Assembly (NCBI RefSeq): GCF_013314975.1
Contig: NZ_JABTYH010000013.1
Span: forward strand, 56,755 to 120,754
Source of the DNA: Pseudarthrobacter oxydans
GTDB taxonomy: Bacteria > Actinomycetota > Actinomycetes > Actinomycetales > Micrococcaceae
Length of the DNA stretch: 64,000 nucleotides
Direction of reading: 5' to 3'
Positions 8,583 through 18,123 of this stretch are shown one piece after another (positions within the stretch are counted from its first letter, which is position 1; the number at the start of each line of letters is the position of its first letter). The translations under genes were made by a program, and so were the position numbers. The notes beneath the pieces were generated by a model that saw nothing but the letters and a program-made list of their open reading frames with translations, searched no databases and had not been told where the DNA came from.

Positions 8583-9731
8583 ATGTCCCACGAAAACCTG
8601 GCCGCGGGGGAGACCGCGCCGCGGGCGAAACCCCGGGTGGCGGTACTTTTCGGCGGCCGCTCCAGCGAGCACGCCGTGAGCTGCGTAACGGCTGCCGGTG
8701 TGCTCGGCGCCATCAACAAGGACAAGTACGAGGTGATTCCGATTGGAATCGCCAAGACCGGGCAGTGGGTCCTCGCGGGCGCCGACACCGCCCAATGGTC
8801 CCTCGCGTCAACGGCTCTGCCCGAGGTGGTGCCGTCACCGCAGACTGTCACCCTGGCGGAAATCGGGGGCGAACACCAGCTGATCGTCGCGTCCCCGAAC
8901 GAGGTGCCCCAGGAGCTGGGAACTGTGGACGTGGTTTTCCCGCTGCTTCATGGCCCGTTCGGCGAGGACGGTACCATCCAGGGACTGCTGGAACTCTCGG
9001 ACACCCGCTACGTGGGCGCCGGCGTCCTTGCTTCCGCCGTGGGCATGGATAAGCACTACATGAAAGTGGTCTTCGAGGCGGCAGGGCTGAACGTGGGCCC
9101 GTATGTGGCGGTCACCGACCGTCAGTGGCGCAAGGACCCGGAGCTGGTCCGCAAACAGGTGGACAGGCTGGGCTTCCCGGTCTTCGTCAAACCGGCCCGC
9201 GCAGGCTCCTCGATGGGCATTTCCAAGGTTGATTCGCTGGCGGACCTGGACGCCGCCATCGAGGAAGCCCGCAAGCACGACCTCAAGCTGGTGATCGAGG
9301 CCGGGATTATCGGCCGGGAGATCGAATGCGCTGTCCTCGAAGGCAGGGGGACAGACGCTCCGCGGACCTCCATGCCGGGGGAGATCTCCGTGGCCGGCGG
9401 CACCCACGAGTTCTACGATTTCAACGCCAAGTATGTGGAGGACGACGCCGCCTCCCTCAGCTGCCCGGCAGACATTCCCGAGGAAGCCATCGCCCGGGTC
9501 CGCGAGCTGGCAGCGGCAGCCTTTGACGCCGTAGGTGCCGAAGGACTGAGCCGTGTGGACTTCTTCTACACCCCCGCCGGTGAGCTCATCATCAACGAGA
9601 TCAACACCATGCCAGGGTTCACGCCCAAGAGCATGTACCCGCAGATGTGGGCGGCCTCCGGGCTGGACTACGCAGACCTCATCGATGAACTGATCTACCT
9701 GGCGCTGCACCGTAAAACCGGGCTCCGCTGA
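8583..9731 (+). CDS. ddl: D-alanine--D-alanine ligase
   Basis: Ddl, 382 residues, is a cytoplasmic ATP-grasp enzyme that joins two D-alanines for the peptidoglycan stem peptide. It shows VAVLFGGRSSEHAVSC at the N-terminus, PLLHGPFGEDGTIQG in the central domain, and FFYTPAGELIINEINTMPGF with the metal-binding Glu and Asn at the C-terminus. The length is normal. It is the last gene of the murA-plsC-gpsA-ddl run, two bases after gpsA. The next gene is convergent, 34 bp away. Confidence 0.96.
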   Translation: MSHENLAAGETAPRAKPRVAVLFGGRSSEHAVSCVTAAGVLGAINKDKYEVIPIGIAKTGQWVLAGADTAQWSLASTALPEVVPSPQTVTLAEIGGEHQLIVASPNEVPQELGTVDVVFPLLHGPFGEDGTIQGLLELSDTRYVGAGVLASAVGMDKHYMKVVFEAAGLNVGPYVAVTDRQWRKDPELVRKQVDRLGFPVFVKPARAGSSMGISKVDSLADLDAAIEEARKHDLKLVIEAGIIGREIECAVLEGRGTDAPRTSMPGEISVAGGTHEFYDFNAKYVEDDAASLSCPADIPEEAIARVRELAAAAFDAVGAEGLSRVDFFYTPAGELIINEINTMPGFTPKSMYPQMWAASGLDYADLIDELIYLALHRKTGLR

Positions 9732-9765
9732 CGTCCCCACCGGCCCCTGACCGCAACGTGCTCGC

Positions 9766-10269
9766 TTACTGGCTGGGCGGCAGGTTCTGCAGGTCCTCCT
9801 GGCCCACGCAGTTCCTGGCCGCCGGTACCTTGCCGGCGGCCGCTGCAAGGTCTGCCAGGACTGTTGCGGAGCTGATTTTGTCGGGGTCCATCAGGATCTC
9901 GGTTGCCGGTTCGCGGCCATAGGTCGTCAGGGTCCAGACGGGGTTGCCCTCCTTGATGACCCAGTCGATGCCGTTAACGGTCACGCAACGGTCTGTCGTG
10001 GGGCCCGGGACGTTGACGCCGCAGCGGAGGATCACCAGGGAAGGATCACCCCAGGCGGCCGTCGCCTGGCTGTTGGTCTTCCGGAGCGGGTACTCGCCAA
10101 TCGCGTCCGGCAACGCCACCATCATGGGAGCGCAGGCGGGGTTGGCTGCGTCCTGGGCGGCTGGAACATCCACGGGAGGCGAACAGGACGTCAATGATAT
10201 GGCCGCAAGGCTCCCAATCAGTGCCAGCCTGGCAGCGCGGGCGGGCAGGGAAAGCTGGGGACGGTGCAT
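9766..10269 (-). CDS. DUF3515 lipoprotein
   Basis: A 167-residue secreted protein. It has a basic N-terminus, a hydrophobic stretch and a lipobox ending LTSC (Cys near residue 29), so it should be lipidated and held on the outer face of the membrane. The remainder matches DUF3515, a family restricted to actinobacteria and usually encoded between ddl and thiL, exactly as here. No enzymatic role is established. It is divergent from thiL, with 87 bp between the starts. Confidence 0.85.
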   Translation of the reverse strand: MHRPQLSLPARAARLALIGSLAAISLTSCSPPVDVPAAQDAANPACAPMMVALPDAIGEYPLRKTNSQATAAWGDPSLVILRCGVNVPGPTTDRCVTVNGIDWVIKEGNPVWTLTTYGREPATEILMDPDKISSATVLADLAAAAGKVPAARNCVGQEDLQNLPPSQ

Positions 10270-10356
10270 CCCCCCAGCCTATCGCCGCCAGCGGGGCAGC
10301 CCCGACGCCGGGCACCGCCTGCCCCCAATGTCAGGACCCCGCGATAGCGTAGTGGG

Positions 10357-11478
10357 GTGCCTGAAAAACCCCTGTCCTCCCGCCCGCAGCCCCGTCCGCA
10401 ATCCGGCAGTGACCAGCCCGCAGGAGACCGGCCCCAGCTGACGGTCTCCGCCCCGCCTGTCTCCGCCCTCCCTGTTTCTGCCCTCTCCGAGGGCGAGCTG
10501 CTGGCCCGGATCTTTCCTCGGCTGGCCATGGAAGGCACGCACTGCACCGCCACCCTCCTGGGGCCGGGGGACGATGCCGCCGTGATCGCTGCCCCGGACG
10601 GCAGGACCGTCATCAGCATCGACACACAGGTCCAGGACCAGGACTTCCGGCTCCAGTGGCCAAGCGGCTACAAAACCACCGGGTTCGACGTCGGCTGGAA
10701 AGCAGCGGCGCAGAACCTCAGCGACATCAATGCCATGGGGGCCAGCGCAACCTCGCTGGTGGTGAGCCTCACGCTTCCTCCTGACACCCCTGTGGGCTGG
10801 GTGGAGGACCTGGCGGACGGACTCACCTCCGGGATCAGGGACCTCGGCGCGGCCACCTGCTCGGTGGCCGGAGGCGACCTGGGGCGCGGCCGGGAAATTT
10901 CCGTGACGGTTGCGGTGCTGGGCACCCTTGACGGCGGCCCGGCAGTCCTCCGGTCCGGGGCCAAACCCGGAGACACCCTGGCCCTCGCAGGCACCGCCGG
11001 CCACGCCGCCGCAGGACTTGCCCTGCTCGAGTCCGCCATTCCGCTGGAAACCCTCAGCGCCGAACTCCGCGGGCTGGCCGGCCTTCAGTGCAGGCCGCGG
11101 CCACCCCTGGCCGCGGGACCCGCCGCGAGGGCTGCCGGCGCAACAGCGATGCTGGACATCTCGGACGGCATGCTGCGGGACGGCTTGCGGCTGGCGGCAG
11201 CCAGCGGTGTCGCCGTCGACCTCCATCCGGGCCCGCTGGAGAGGCTCAAGGACGTCCTGCGGCACGCAGCGGAACATCTGCACACTGATGCCGGGGACTG
11301 GGTGCTCGGCGGCGGGGAAGACCACGGGCTGCTGGCCACATTCCCCTCCGGCACCCTGCTGCCCGCCGGATTCACTGCGATAGGCTCAATACAAGCACTG
11401 GGAATCAACGAGCGCCCGGGCGTCACGATAGCGGGCCGGTCCGCGGACACCGGGGGATGGGATCACTTTGCACACTAA
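10357..11478 (+). CDS. thiL: Thiamine-monophosphate kinase
   Basis: ThiL, 373 residues, phosphorylates thiamine monophosphate to the active cofactor TPP in the cytoplasm. Metal- and ATP-binding blocks are visible: GPGDDAAV near the N-terminus, the AGGDLGRGREISVTV region, and MLDISDGMLRDGLRLA. The GTG start at 10357 gives a 45-residue Pro/Ser-rich extension before the conserved fold (about residue 47), and I see no in-frame ATG or GTG that would remove it. The last 11 bp overlap the next gene. The TPP-controlled thiC lies elsewhere in this window. Confidence 0.92.
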   Translation: MPEKPLSSRPQPRPQSGSDQPAGDRPQLTVSAPPVSALPVSALSEGELLARIFPRLAMEGTHCTATLLGPGDDAAVIAAPDGRTVISIDTQVQDQDFRLQWPSGYKTTGFDVGWKAAAQNLSDINAMGASATSLVVSLTLPPDTPVGWVEDLADGLTSGIRDLGAATCSVAGGDLGRGREISVTVAVLGTLDGGPAVLRSGAKPGDTLALAGTAGHAAAGLALLESAIPLETLSAELRGLAGLQCRPRPPLAAGPAARAAGATAMLDISDGMLRDGLRLAAASGVAVDLHPGPLERLKDVLRHAAEHLHTDAGDWVLGGGEDHGLLATFPSGTLLPAGFTAIGSIQALGINERPGVTIAGRSADTGGWDHFAH

Positions 11479-12487
11479 GGTTGCCGCCAACGCGCAAGCG
11501 ATGAAGAGGTGGTTGGGCAAGGCTGAGACGGCACTTGGCAACCACAGCGACCGCCTGAATGCCATTAATATTTTCCCGGTGGCCGATGGCGACACCGGGA
11601 CAAACCTCTACGTCACCGTCCGGGCGGCCTCCCGGGCCGTGTCCGCCGACGGGGACCAGCCTGCACAGATGGACGTGGGAGCCGTCCTGGCCACCGCCGG
11701 GCAGGCCGCAATGGAGGAAGCCCGGGGAAACTCGGGAACGCTTCTTTCGGTGTTCCTGACGGCCGCCGCCGAGCCGCTTGCGGGGCACACCCGCCTGACA
11801 TCCACGCTCCTCGCAGCAGCGCTAAACCGCGCCCAGATCCGCGCCTGGTCAGCCCTGAGCGACCCCGTTCCCGGCACCATGCTCTCCGTCATGGAAGCGG
11901 CGGCCCGGGCGGCCGCCGCCGTGGACGCAGGGCAAAACGGCGACGACAGCAACCACGCCCTGGGCCTCGCCCTGGACGCCGCCGTCGAAGCCGCCCTCGC
12001 AGCCGTGATCCATACCGAGGACCAACTGGCCGCCCTGACTTCCGCGCACGTGGTGGACGCAGGCGGGGTGGGAATGCTGCTGATCCTCGATTGCCTGCGC
12101 TCGGCGATCCTTGGCGAGGAGCTCCAGAGCGAGCTCCTCGACGGACTGCACGGCTACGACGTGTCGGATCCGCACATCCACACCGCCATGCCGGACGACG
12201 ACGGCGTGGAAGTCATGTGCACCATCAGCCTTTCCCCGCTCAACGCAGCCACACTCCGGCAGCGGCTGGACGAAATCGGCGAATCGGTCATCATGAGCCA
12301 GGTGGGCAGCGGGCCTGATTCCGGGGGCAACTACCGGTGGCGCGTCCACGTCCACGTGCCAGAGGGGGAGCCCGCCGTCGAAATCATCCGGTCCCTCGGC
12401 GAGCCCGCCAACATCAGCATCAGCGAACTTGCCCTGCCGCGCGATCCGGCAGCGGATGCAGTGAACTCCAGCGGGCATGAGCGCTGA
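11468..12487 (+). CDS. DAK2-domain protein (fatty-acid-kinase/YloV-like, short form)
   Basis: A 339-residue protein with the DAK2 nucleotide-binding signature NIFPVADGDTGTNLY near residues 35-50 and EEARGNSGTLLSVFL shortly after. Full YloV/FakA proteins are about 550 residues and phosphorylate fatty acids carried by FakB. Here the N-terminal DAK2 domain and part of the middle domain are present but the C-terminal part is missing, so a kinase role with an acyl-carrier partner is only possible. The TTG at 11468 overlaps thiL by 11 bp; the ATG at 11501 is an alternative start. The 3' end overlaps recG by 11 bp. Confidence 0.75.
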   Translation: MHTKVAANAQAMKRWLGKAETALGNHSDRLNAINIFPVADGDTGTNLYVTVRAASRAVSADGDQPAQMDVGAVLATAGQAAMEEARGNSGTLLSVFLTAAAEPLAGHTRLTSTLLAAALNRAQIRAWSALSDPVPGTMLSVMEAAARAAAAVDAGQNGDDSNHALGLALDAAVEAALAAVIHTEDQLAALTSAHVVDAGGVGMLLILDCLRSAILGEELQSELLDGLHGYDVSDPHIHTAMPDDDGVEVMCTISLSPLNAATLRQRLDEIGESVIMSQVGSGPDSGGNYRWRVHVHVPEGEPAVEIIRSLGEPANISISELALPRDPAADAVNSSGHER

Positions 12488-14744
12488 ACTGGACCTGGCG
12501 CTGGAACGCCGGCTTGGCAAGCGTTCCGCCGCAGTCATTGAAAAGCACCTGGGCATCACCACGGTGGAGGGGCTGCTCAACTATTACCCGCGCCGCTACA
12601 TGAACCGCGGGGAGCTGACCCCCATCAGCGAGATCCCGCGGGACGAGGAAGTCACCCTGATCGCACGGGTCCTGTCCAGCAGCACCCGCCGCATGCAGGC
12701 GCGGCGCGGCACCATCACCGACGTCGTGGTTTCGGACGACGACGGAAAACAGGGACTCCGGCTGGTAGGCGGCACGGAGTACCGCGGCAAAGCGCCAGGG
12801 ACCCTAAAAATCAGCTTCTTCAACGGCTACAAGGCCCAGGCGGAGCTGCTCCAGGGCCGGCTGGCCCTCTTTTCCGGCAAGGTCACCAGCTTCAAGGGTT
12901 CACTCGGCCTCACCAACCCGGACTACCAGCTCCTGGACGAGGACATGTTCAGTGACAACGGCCGCGATCCGGAAAAGATGGCCGCCATGCCCATCCCCGT
13001 GTACCCGGCCACGTCCAAGCTGCCCAGCTGGAAAATCCAAAAGGCCGTCTCCACGCTGCTCGAAACCGCCGACCTCGACTCCCTGCCCGACCCCATCCCC
13101 TCCGACATCGCGGCACGGGAGGAATTCCTCCCCATTGCCACGGCGTACCGGCTGATCCACGAGCCGGAGTCAGCCGGTGACTGGCAGCAGGCGCGCCGCC
13201 GTTTCCGCTACCAGGAAGCGCTGGTGCTGCAGTCCGCGCTGGCCCGCCGCCGCGCCCAGCTTGCCGCGGAGGAAGCCACCGCGCGCAGGCCCGTACCGGA
13301 CGGTCTCCTGGCCCGCTTCGACGCCGATCTTCCCTTCACCCTCACTGCCGGGCAGGCCGCCGTCGGGGAGACCCTCGGGGACGAGTTGGCCCGGGACACC
13401 CCCATGAACCGGCTCCTGCAGGGCGAAGTGGGCTCCGGCAAGACCGTGGTGGCGCTCCGGGCAATGCTGCAGGTGGTGGATGCCGGGGGCCAGGCGGCCC
13501 TGCTGGCACCCACGGAAGTCCTCGCCGCACAGCATTTCGATTCGATCCGCCGCACGCTGGGGCCCCTGTCCGGCGACGGCCTGCTGGGCGGCATGGACGG
13601 CGCCTCCGTCCAGGTCTCGCTGCTCACCGGGTCCATGCCTACGGCGGCACGGCGCCAGGCCATGCTCGATGCCGCGTCCGGAACCGCTGGGATCGTCATC
13701 GGTACCCACGCCCTCCTCAGCGACAACGTTTCCTTCTACGACCTCGGCCTGATCGTGGTGGATGAGCAGCACCGGTTCGGCGTGGAGCAGCGTGACGCGC
13801 TCCGGGCCAAGGCCAGGAAGCCCCCTCACCTGCTCGTCATGACGGCCACGCCCATTCCGCGTACGGTCGCCATGACCGTTTTCGGCGACCTCGAAACGTC
13901 CGTCCTGAACGAACTGCCGGCCGGCAGGGCCCCCATTTCCACGCACCTGGTGGGGCTGGCCGAGAACCCGGCGTGGGCAGGCCGCATCTGGGCAAGGGCG
14001 CGGGAGGAGATTGACGCGGGCCACCAGGTATACGTCGTCTGCCCCAGGATCGGAACGGACGACGACGGCGACTTCAGTCCCGGTGAAGCGGCACCTCCGG
14101 CGGGGGACACGGAAGGCGACGGCGGGCGGGAGCTCGCCTCGGTGACAGCCGTCGTCGAGCATCTGCTGGAGGAGCCGTCCTTGTCCGGGGTGCCGCTGGC
14201 ACCCCTCCATGGCCGCCAGGAGCCTGACCTGAAATTCGGGGTGATGGACGATTTTGCGGCGAACCGCATCAAGCTGCTGGTGTCCACCACCGTGATCGAG
14301 GTGGGCGTGGACGTCCACAATGCAACCCTGATGGTCATCCTTGACGCCGACAGGTTCGGGATCTCCCAGCTGCACCAGCTCCGCGGCCGGGTGGGCCGGG
14401 GCGGGCTCCCGGGGACCTGCCTGCTGGTGACCTCCCTTGAACCGGGCCACCCCAGCCGGCGCAGGCTGGAGGCAGTGGCCGCGACCACCGACGGGTTTGC
14501 GCTGTCCGAGGAGGACCTCAAGATGCGTCGCGAGGGCGACATTCTTGGTGCCTCGCAGTCAGGCGGACGCTCCACCCTGAAGCTGCTGCGGGTCCTGGAG
14601 CACGGGGATGTTATTGCCCGGGCACGGGAAGATGCCCAGCAGATCGTGGGCGGGGACCCCGCACTGGCGGACCGTCCCGAGCTTGCCGAAGCGATAGAGA
14701 AGTACCTCAATCCGGAAAAGGAGGCGTTCCTTGAACGCGGATAG
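12477..14744 (+). CDS. recG: ATP-dependent DNA helicase RecG
   Basis: RecG, 755 residues, is a superfamily 2 helicase that remodels stalled replication forks and Holliday junctions. Visible parts are an N-terminal wedge/OB region, Walker A GEVGSGKT at residues 316-323, the motif II region VVDEQHRFGVEQRD, motif III MTATPIPRT, and motif VI QLRGRVGRGG. It overlaps the DAK2 gene by 11 bp, and this pairing is common in Gram-positive genomes. The C-terminal half carries a short acidic insertion (around residues 530-560) not seen in E. coli RecG. Confidence 0.96.
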   Translation: MSAELDLALERRLGKRSAAVIEKHLGITTVEGLLNYYPRRYMNRGELTPISEIPRDEEVTLIARVLSSSTRRMQARRGTITDVVVSDDDGKQGLRLVGGTEYRGKAPGTLKISFFNGYKAQAELLQGRLALFSGKVTSFKGSLGLTNPDYQLLDEDMFSDNGRDPEKMAAMPIPVYPATSKLPSWKIQKAVSTLLETADLDSLPDPIPSDIAAREEFLPIATAYRLIHEPESAGDWQQARRRFRYQEALVLQSALARRRAQLAAEEATARRPVPDGLLARFDADLPFTLTAGQAAVGETLGDELARDTPMNRLLQGEVGSGKTVVALRAMLQVVDAGGQAALLAPTEVLAAQHFDSIRRTLGPLSGDGLLGGMDGASVQVSLLTGSMPTAARRQAMLDAASGTAGIVIGTHALLSDNVSFYDLGLIVVDEQHRFGVEQRDALRAKARKPPHLLVMTATPIPRTVAMTVFGDLETSVLNELPAGRAPISTHLVGLAENPAWAGRIWARAREEIDAGHQVYVVCPRIGTDDDGDFSPGEAAPPAGDTEGDGGRELASVTAVVEHLLEEPSLSGVPLAPLHGRQEPDLKFGVMDDFAANRIKLLVSTTVIEVGVDVHNATLMVILDADRFGISQLHQLRGRVGRGGLPGTCLLVTSLEPGHPSRRRLEAVAATTDGFALSEEDLKMRREGDILGASQSGGRSTLKLLRVLEHGDVIARAREDAQQIVGGDPALADRPELAEAIEKYLNPEKEAFLERG

Positions 14745-14789
14745 CATGGTGTGCGCCGGATTGCCTGGCTTCGCAGACAGGAGTGCCCG

Positions 14790-15413
14790 GTGAGCCGGAT
14801 CATTGCGGGGGCCGCCGGCGGCTCCCCCCTCACAGCCGTTCCCGGTTCCCTGACCAGGCCCACCACGGACCGGGTCAAGGAGGCGCTTTTCTCCCGGCTT
14901 GATGCCTTCAACGTCATTTCCGGTGCCAGGGTCCTGGACCTTTATGCCGGCTCCGGCTCCCTGGGGGTTGAGAGCGGCAGCAGGGGAGCGCAGACAGTCG
15001 ACCTGGTGGAGTCGGACGGGAAGGCGAGTGCAGTGTGCCAGCGCAATGCCGACCTCGTCAACGGCGTGCTGGGGCGCAAGGCCGTCACCGTGCACCGCTC
15101 GAAGGTCGAACCCTTCCTGGACCGTGCCCCGGAGACTGCTGAGTGGGACCTTGTCTTCATGGACCCGCCGTACCCGCTTGAGGAGGTGGCCTTAAATGCC
15201 GCGCTCCAGAAGCTCGCACCGCACCTGTCGGCTGCCGCCGTGGTGGTGGTGGAGCGGTCGTCCCGTTCCCCGGAGCCACAGTGGCCTGACGCGCTGGCCC
15301 GGTTCGCGGAGAAGAAGTACGGCGAAACCAGGCTGTGGTACGCCGAGCCCAACGTGCCGGACGCCATCGACGAGGGCGACGTTCCGGAAGCGGCGGAAGA
15401 CGCGGAACGCTAG
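14790..15413 (+). CDS. rsmD: 16S rRNA (guanine966-N2)-methyltransferase
   Basis: RsmD, 207 residues, methylates G966 of 16S rRNA. It shows the SAM-binding strand VLDLYAGSGSLG and the catalytic DPPY box (FMDPPYPLEE). The GTG at 14790 is preferred because it sits six bases after a CAGGAG Shine-Dalgarno (14778-14783) and is followed by SRIIAGAAGG, the usual family N-terminus. An upstream ATG would add 13 unconserved residues. It lies between recG and coaD as in most actinobacteria, though coaD is here displaced by two minus-strand genes. Confidence 0.92.
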   Translation: MSRIIAGAAGGSPLTAVPGSLTRPTTDRVKEALFSRLDAFNVISGARVLDLYAGSGSLGVESGSRGAQTVDLVESDGKASAVCQRNADLVNGVLGRKAVTVHRSKVEPFLDRAPETAEWDLVFMDPPYPLEEVALNAALQKLAPHLSAAAVVVVERSSRSPEPQWPDALARFAEKKYGETRLWYAEPNVPDAIDEGDVPEAAEDAER

Positions 15414-15441
15414 CCGGGCCGGCGCCCGAGGTGCTCAGCGG

Positions 15442-16227
15442 TCAGCCCGCAAAGGGGTCCAGATCCAGTCCGGCCAGGACTTTCGCCGGGTGCGGCCCCC
15501 GGGCGGTCAGTTCGGCCGTCCAGTCCCGGGGCCACGGGGTCTGCGTGCCCGCAAGGATCACGTTTCCGGGATGGCGGCCCTCGAACATGCCCGCTTCTGC
15601 GAAGGCAGCCACATCCGCCATGGCCTCCCGCATGGCCGCCACCTGGCTTCGGACCAGGGTGAGCCCCGGTTCGTCACCCACATTGACGATCAGCACACCG
15701 CCGGGGCTGAGCCGGTCCTTAATTTCCCGGTAGAACGCGCTGCATGCCAGGTGCGCCGGTGCCTCCGGCCCGGAGAAGATGTCCAGGATGACGACGTCGA
15801 ACCGGAGTTCCGGGTCCAGCCGGGCCAGTGATTCCCGGGCGTCGCCGGTGACAGTGTGCAGGTCCGTGCCCTCGGGCAGGGGGAGCTGGCGCAGGACGAA
15901 GTCAAGCAGCTCACGCTCCAGCTCCACGGCATACTGCGCCGATCCCGGCCGGGTTGCGTGGATATACCGCGCCAGGGTCAGTGCCCCGGCCCCCAGGTGC
16001 AGCGCGCGGACAGGCTCCCCGGCAGGTGCTGCAAGGTCCACCAGGTGGCCGATCCGGCGGAGGTACTCGTAGAAGATCTCCTCCGGCCGGACAAGGTTGA
16101 CGTGGGACTGTTCCGCGCCGCCGATGCTCAGGACATAGCTGCCCTCGGTGAAGGCATCCGGTTCAATGGACGCGTGCTGCCCGGTGGTCCGCAGGAACCG
16201 CGCCCGGGTGTCACGCCCGGCTGGCAT
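15442..16227 (-). CDS. Spermidine synthase-like methyltransferase-fold protein
   Basis: A 261-residue protein of the spermidine synthase superfamily. The glycine-rich nucleotide loop is ALHLGAGALTLARYIHAT, and the segment DVVILDIFSGPEAP corresponds to the acidic active-site loop. Similar stand-alone genes are widespread in actinobacteria and are usually called spermidine synthase, but the polyamine reaction has not been shown for most and no speD is adjacent. The ATG at 16227 shares its A with the stop of the upstream aminotransferase (TGATG), so the two genes are translationally coupled. A longer N-terminal frame would run into that gene and is rejected. Confidence 0.75.
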   Translation of the reverse strand: MPAGRDTRARFLRTTGQHASIEPDAFTEGSYVLSIGGAEQSHVNLVRPEEIFYEYLRRIGHLVDLAAPAGEPVRALHLGAGALTLARYIHATRPGSAQYAVELERELLDFVLRQLPLPEGTDLHTVTGDARESLARLDPELRFDVVILDIFSGPEAPAHLACSAFYREIKDRLSPGGVLIVNVGDEPGLTLVRSQVAAMREAMADVAAFAEAGMFEGRHPGNVILAGTQTPWPRDWTAELTARGPHPAKVLAGLDLDPFAG

Positions 16228-17456
16228 CAGAGCCTGCCGCTGAGGGAAGCCAGGCGTGCGGCGGCCTCGTGCAGGACGCCGTCCTTCTTGCAGAAGGCGA
16301 ACCGGAGCAGGCTTCGGGTCCGCTGCGCCCCCTCCTCGTGGCAAAACACGGGGACCGGGATCGCGGCGACTCCCACCAGGGCCGGAAGCCTCCGGGCAAG
16401 GTCCACCGAGTCGGTGATGCCCAGGGGGGCAGTGTCAACATTGATGAAGTACGTGCCCTGCGGGGAAAAGACGTCGAAGCCTGCGGCGCGGAGCCCTTCG
16501 CTCAGGATGTCCCGCTTCTGCTGCAGGGATGCCGCGATGCCCTCGTAGAAGGAGTCCGGCAGGCCCAGCCCCAGGGCGATGGCCGACTGGAACGGGGTGC
16601 CCGAACTGTAGGTGAGGAACTGCTTGACGGTCCGCACGGCGGCCACCAGCTCCTCCGGGCCCGTGAGCCAGCCGATCTTCCACCCGGTCAGGGAGAACGT
16701 CTTGCCCGCGGAGGAGATGGTGATGGTGCGGTCCGCGGCTCCGGGCAGGGACGCCACCGGCACGTGGCTGACGCCGAATGTGAGGTGTTCATAGACCTCA
16801 TCCGTGACGATGATGCTGTTGTGCGTGCGTGCCAGCTCGACGATCCGCTGCAGCACCTCCCGCGGGAAGACGGCGCCGGTCGGGTTGTGGGGGTTGTTCA
16901 GGAGGACAATCTTTGTCCGCGGGCTGAACGCGGCTTCGAGTGCTGCCATGTCCGGCATGAAGTCCGGGGCCAGCAGCGGGGCGGTGACGTGGGTTGCGCC
17001 GGACAGGCCGATCACGGCGCCGTAGGAATCGTAGAAGGGTTCCAGGGTCAGCACCTCGTCGCCAGGCCCGGCGAACGCCAGGAGCGCGGCGGCAATGGCC
17101 TCGGTGGCGCCGGTGGTGATGACCACCTCGGTGGCGGGGTCGGGCGCAAGGCCATAGAAGCGCTGCTGGTGTGCCGCCACTGCCTCACGCAGTTCCGGGA
17201 TGCCTTTGCCCGGTGCATACTGGTTCGCTCCGGCTGCGATGGCGGCCCGGGCGGCTTCCCTGATTTCCAGTGGTCCGTCCTCGTCCGGAAATCCCTGGCC
17301 GAGGTTGATGGCACCTGTCTGGACAGCCAGGGTGGTCATCTCCTCGAAGATGGTGACGCCCAGCCCTCCGCCGGGGGAGAGGAGGTTTGCTCCGAGGGCC
17401 GTGCGCTGCCAGGGAGCGGGAGCCGTGGGCGCGGAAACTTCCCGTGGTGCATGCAT
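16227..17456 (-). CDS. PLP-dependent aminotransferase, class I/II
   Basis: A 409-residue fold-type I aminotransferase. NPHNPTGAVFPREV and the PLP-lysine segment SSAGKTFSLTGWKIGW are clear. Overall resemblance is to methionine/kynurenine aminotransferases of the YbdL type; the substrate cannot be fixed from sequence. The chosen ATG at 17456 begins MHAPREVSAP and lies 43 bp from the divergent coaD. A longer open frame upstream runs antisense through coaD and is not credible. It is the first gene of a two-gene minus-strand unit with the spermidine-synthase-like gene. Confidence 0.85.
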   Translation of the reverse strand: MHAPREVSAPTAPAPWQRTALGANLLSPGGGLGVTIFEEMTTLAVQTGAINLGQGFPDEDGPLEIREAARAAIAAGANQYAPGKGIPELREAVAAHQQRFYGLAPDPATEVVITTGATEAIAAALLAFAGPGDEVLTLEPFYDSYGAVIGLSGATHVTAPLLAPDFMPDMAALEAAFSPRTKIVLLNNPHNPTGAVFPREVLQRIVELARTHNSIIVTDEVYEHLTFGVSHVPVASLPGAADRTITISSAGKTFSLTGWKIGWLTGPEELVAAVRTVKQFLTYSSGTPFQSAIALGLGLPDSFYEGIAASLQQKRDILSEGLRAAGFDVFSPQGTYFINVDTAPLGITDSVDLARRLPALVGVAAIPVPVFCHEEGAQRTRSLLRFAFCKKDGVLHEAAARLASLSGRL

Positions 17457-17499
17457 CCAGTCATGGTATCCCGCCCTTCCCATGGGGTAGGTTCGGAGC

Positions 17500-18000
17500 A
17501 TGAGACGCGCTGTCTGCCCCGGATCCTTCGACCCCATCCACAACGGCCATCTCGAGGTTATTGCACGGGCGGCCGGCCTCTTCGATGAAGTCATTGTGGC
17601 CGTGTCCACCAACCAGGCCAAGAAGTACAGGTTCACCCTGACCGAGCGCCTGGAGATGGCGCGGGAAACCCTCGCCTCGCTCAAGGGCATCGTGGTGGAA
17701 CCCGTAGGGGAAGGGCTGCTGGCCGAGTACTGCCGGCAGCGGGGCGTCTCAGCCATCGTCAAAGGCCTGAGGTCATCGTCGGACTTCGACTACGAGCTGC
17801 CCATGGCCACCATGAACCGGCAGCTCAGCGGCGTGGAAACAGTCTTCCTGCCGGCTGAGGCGCACTACCTTCACCTGTCCTCCACCCTGATCAAGGAGGT
17901 GGCAGGCCTGGGCGGCAACGTCTCCGATTATGTGCCCCGGTCAGTGCAGCGGCGGATGCTCGCGGGCGAGCCTCCGCACAACCAGCACCCGAAAGGGTAG
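17500..18000 (+). CDS. coaD: Phosphopantetheine adenylyltransferase
   Basis: CoaD, 166 residues, adenylates 4'-phosphopantetheine in the penultimate step of coenzyme A synthesis. The nucleotidyltransferase HxGH-type motif reads PGSFDPIHNGHLE at residues 6-18. VKGLRSSSDFDYE and HLSSTLIKEVA are further family blocks. The length is normal and the ATG is unambiguous. It would normally follow rsmD directly; here an aminotransferase pair on the other strand separates them. Confidence 0.97.
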   Translation: MRRAVCPGSFDPIHNGHLEVIARAAGLFDEVIVAVSTNQAKKYRFTLTERLEMARETLASLKGIVVEPVGEGLLAEYCRQRGVSAIVKGLRSSSDFDYELPMATMNRQLSGVETVFLPAEAHYLHLSSTLIKEVAGLGGNVSDYVPRSVQRRMLAGEPPHNQHPKG

Positions 18001-18036
18001 GCTTGTCCGGTACTTCGGCGCTGTGCGCCGGCCGGT

Positions 18037-18066
18037 TTGAGTCCCCGTGGCTCTTCAGGCTAAGAT
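18037..18066 (+). promoter_or_regulatory. Probable promoter for yceD-rpmF-rnc-mutM
   Basis: TTGAGT at 18037-18042 and TAAGAT at 18061-18066 with an 18-bp spacer resemble a primary sigma promoter. It lies after coaD and about 60 bp upstream of yceD. Confidence 0.55.
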
Positions 18067-18123
18067 GGTACGTCGGTCATATGTTCAACAGGAGTTCTCA
18101 TTAAAAGAGGTGCTGGTTCGCCC

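Noticed and set aside
13170..14450. Minus-strand frame of 426 codons inside recG
   Set aside because: Antisense shadow of a conserved helicase gene with no recognisable domain.
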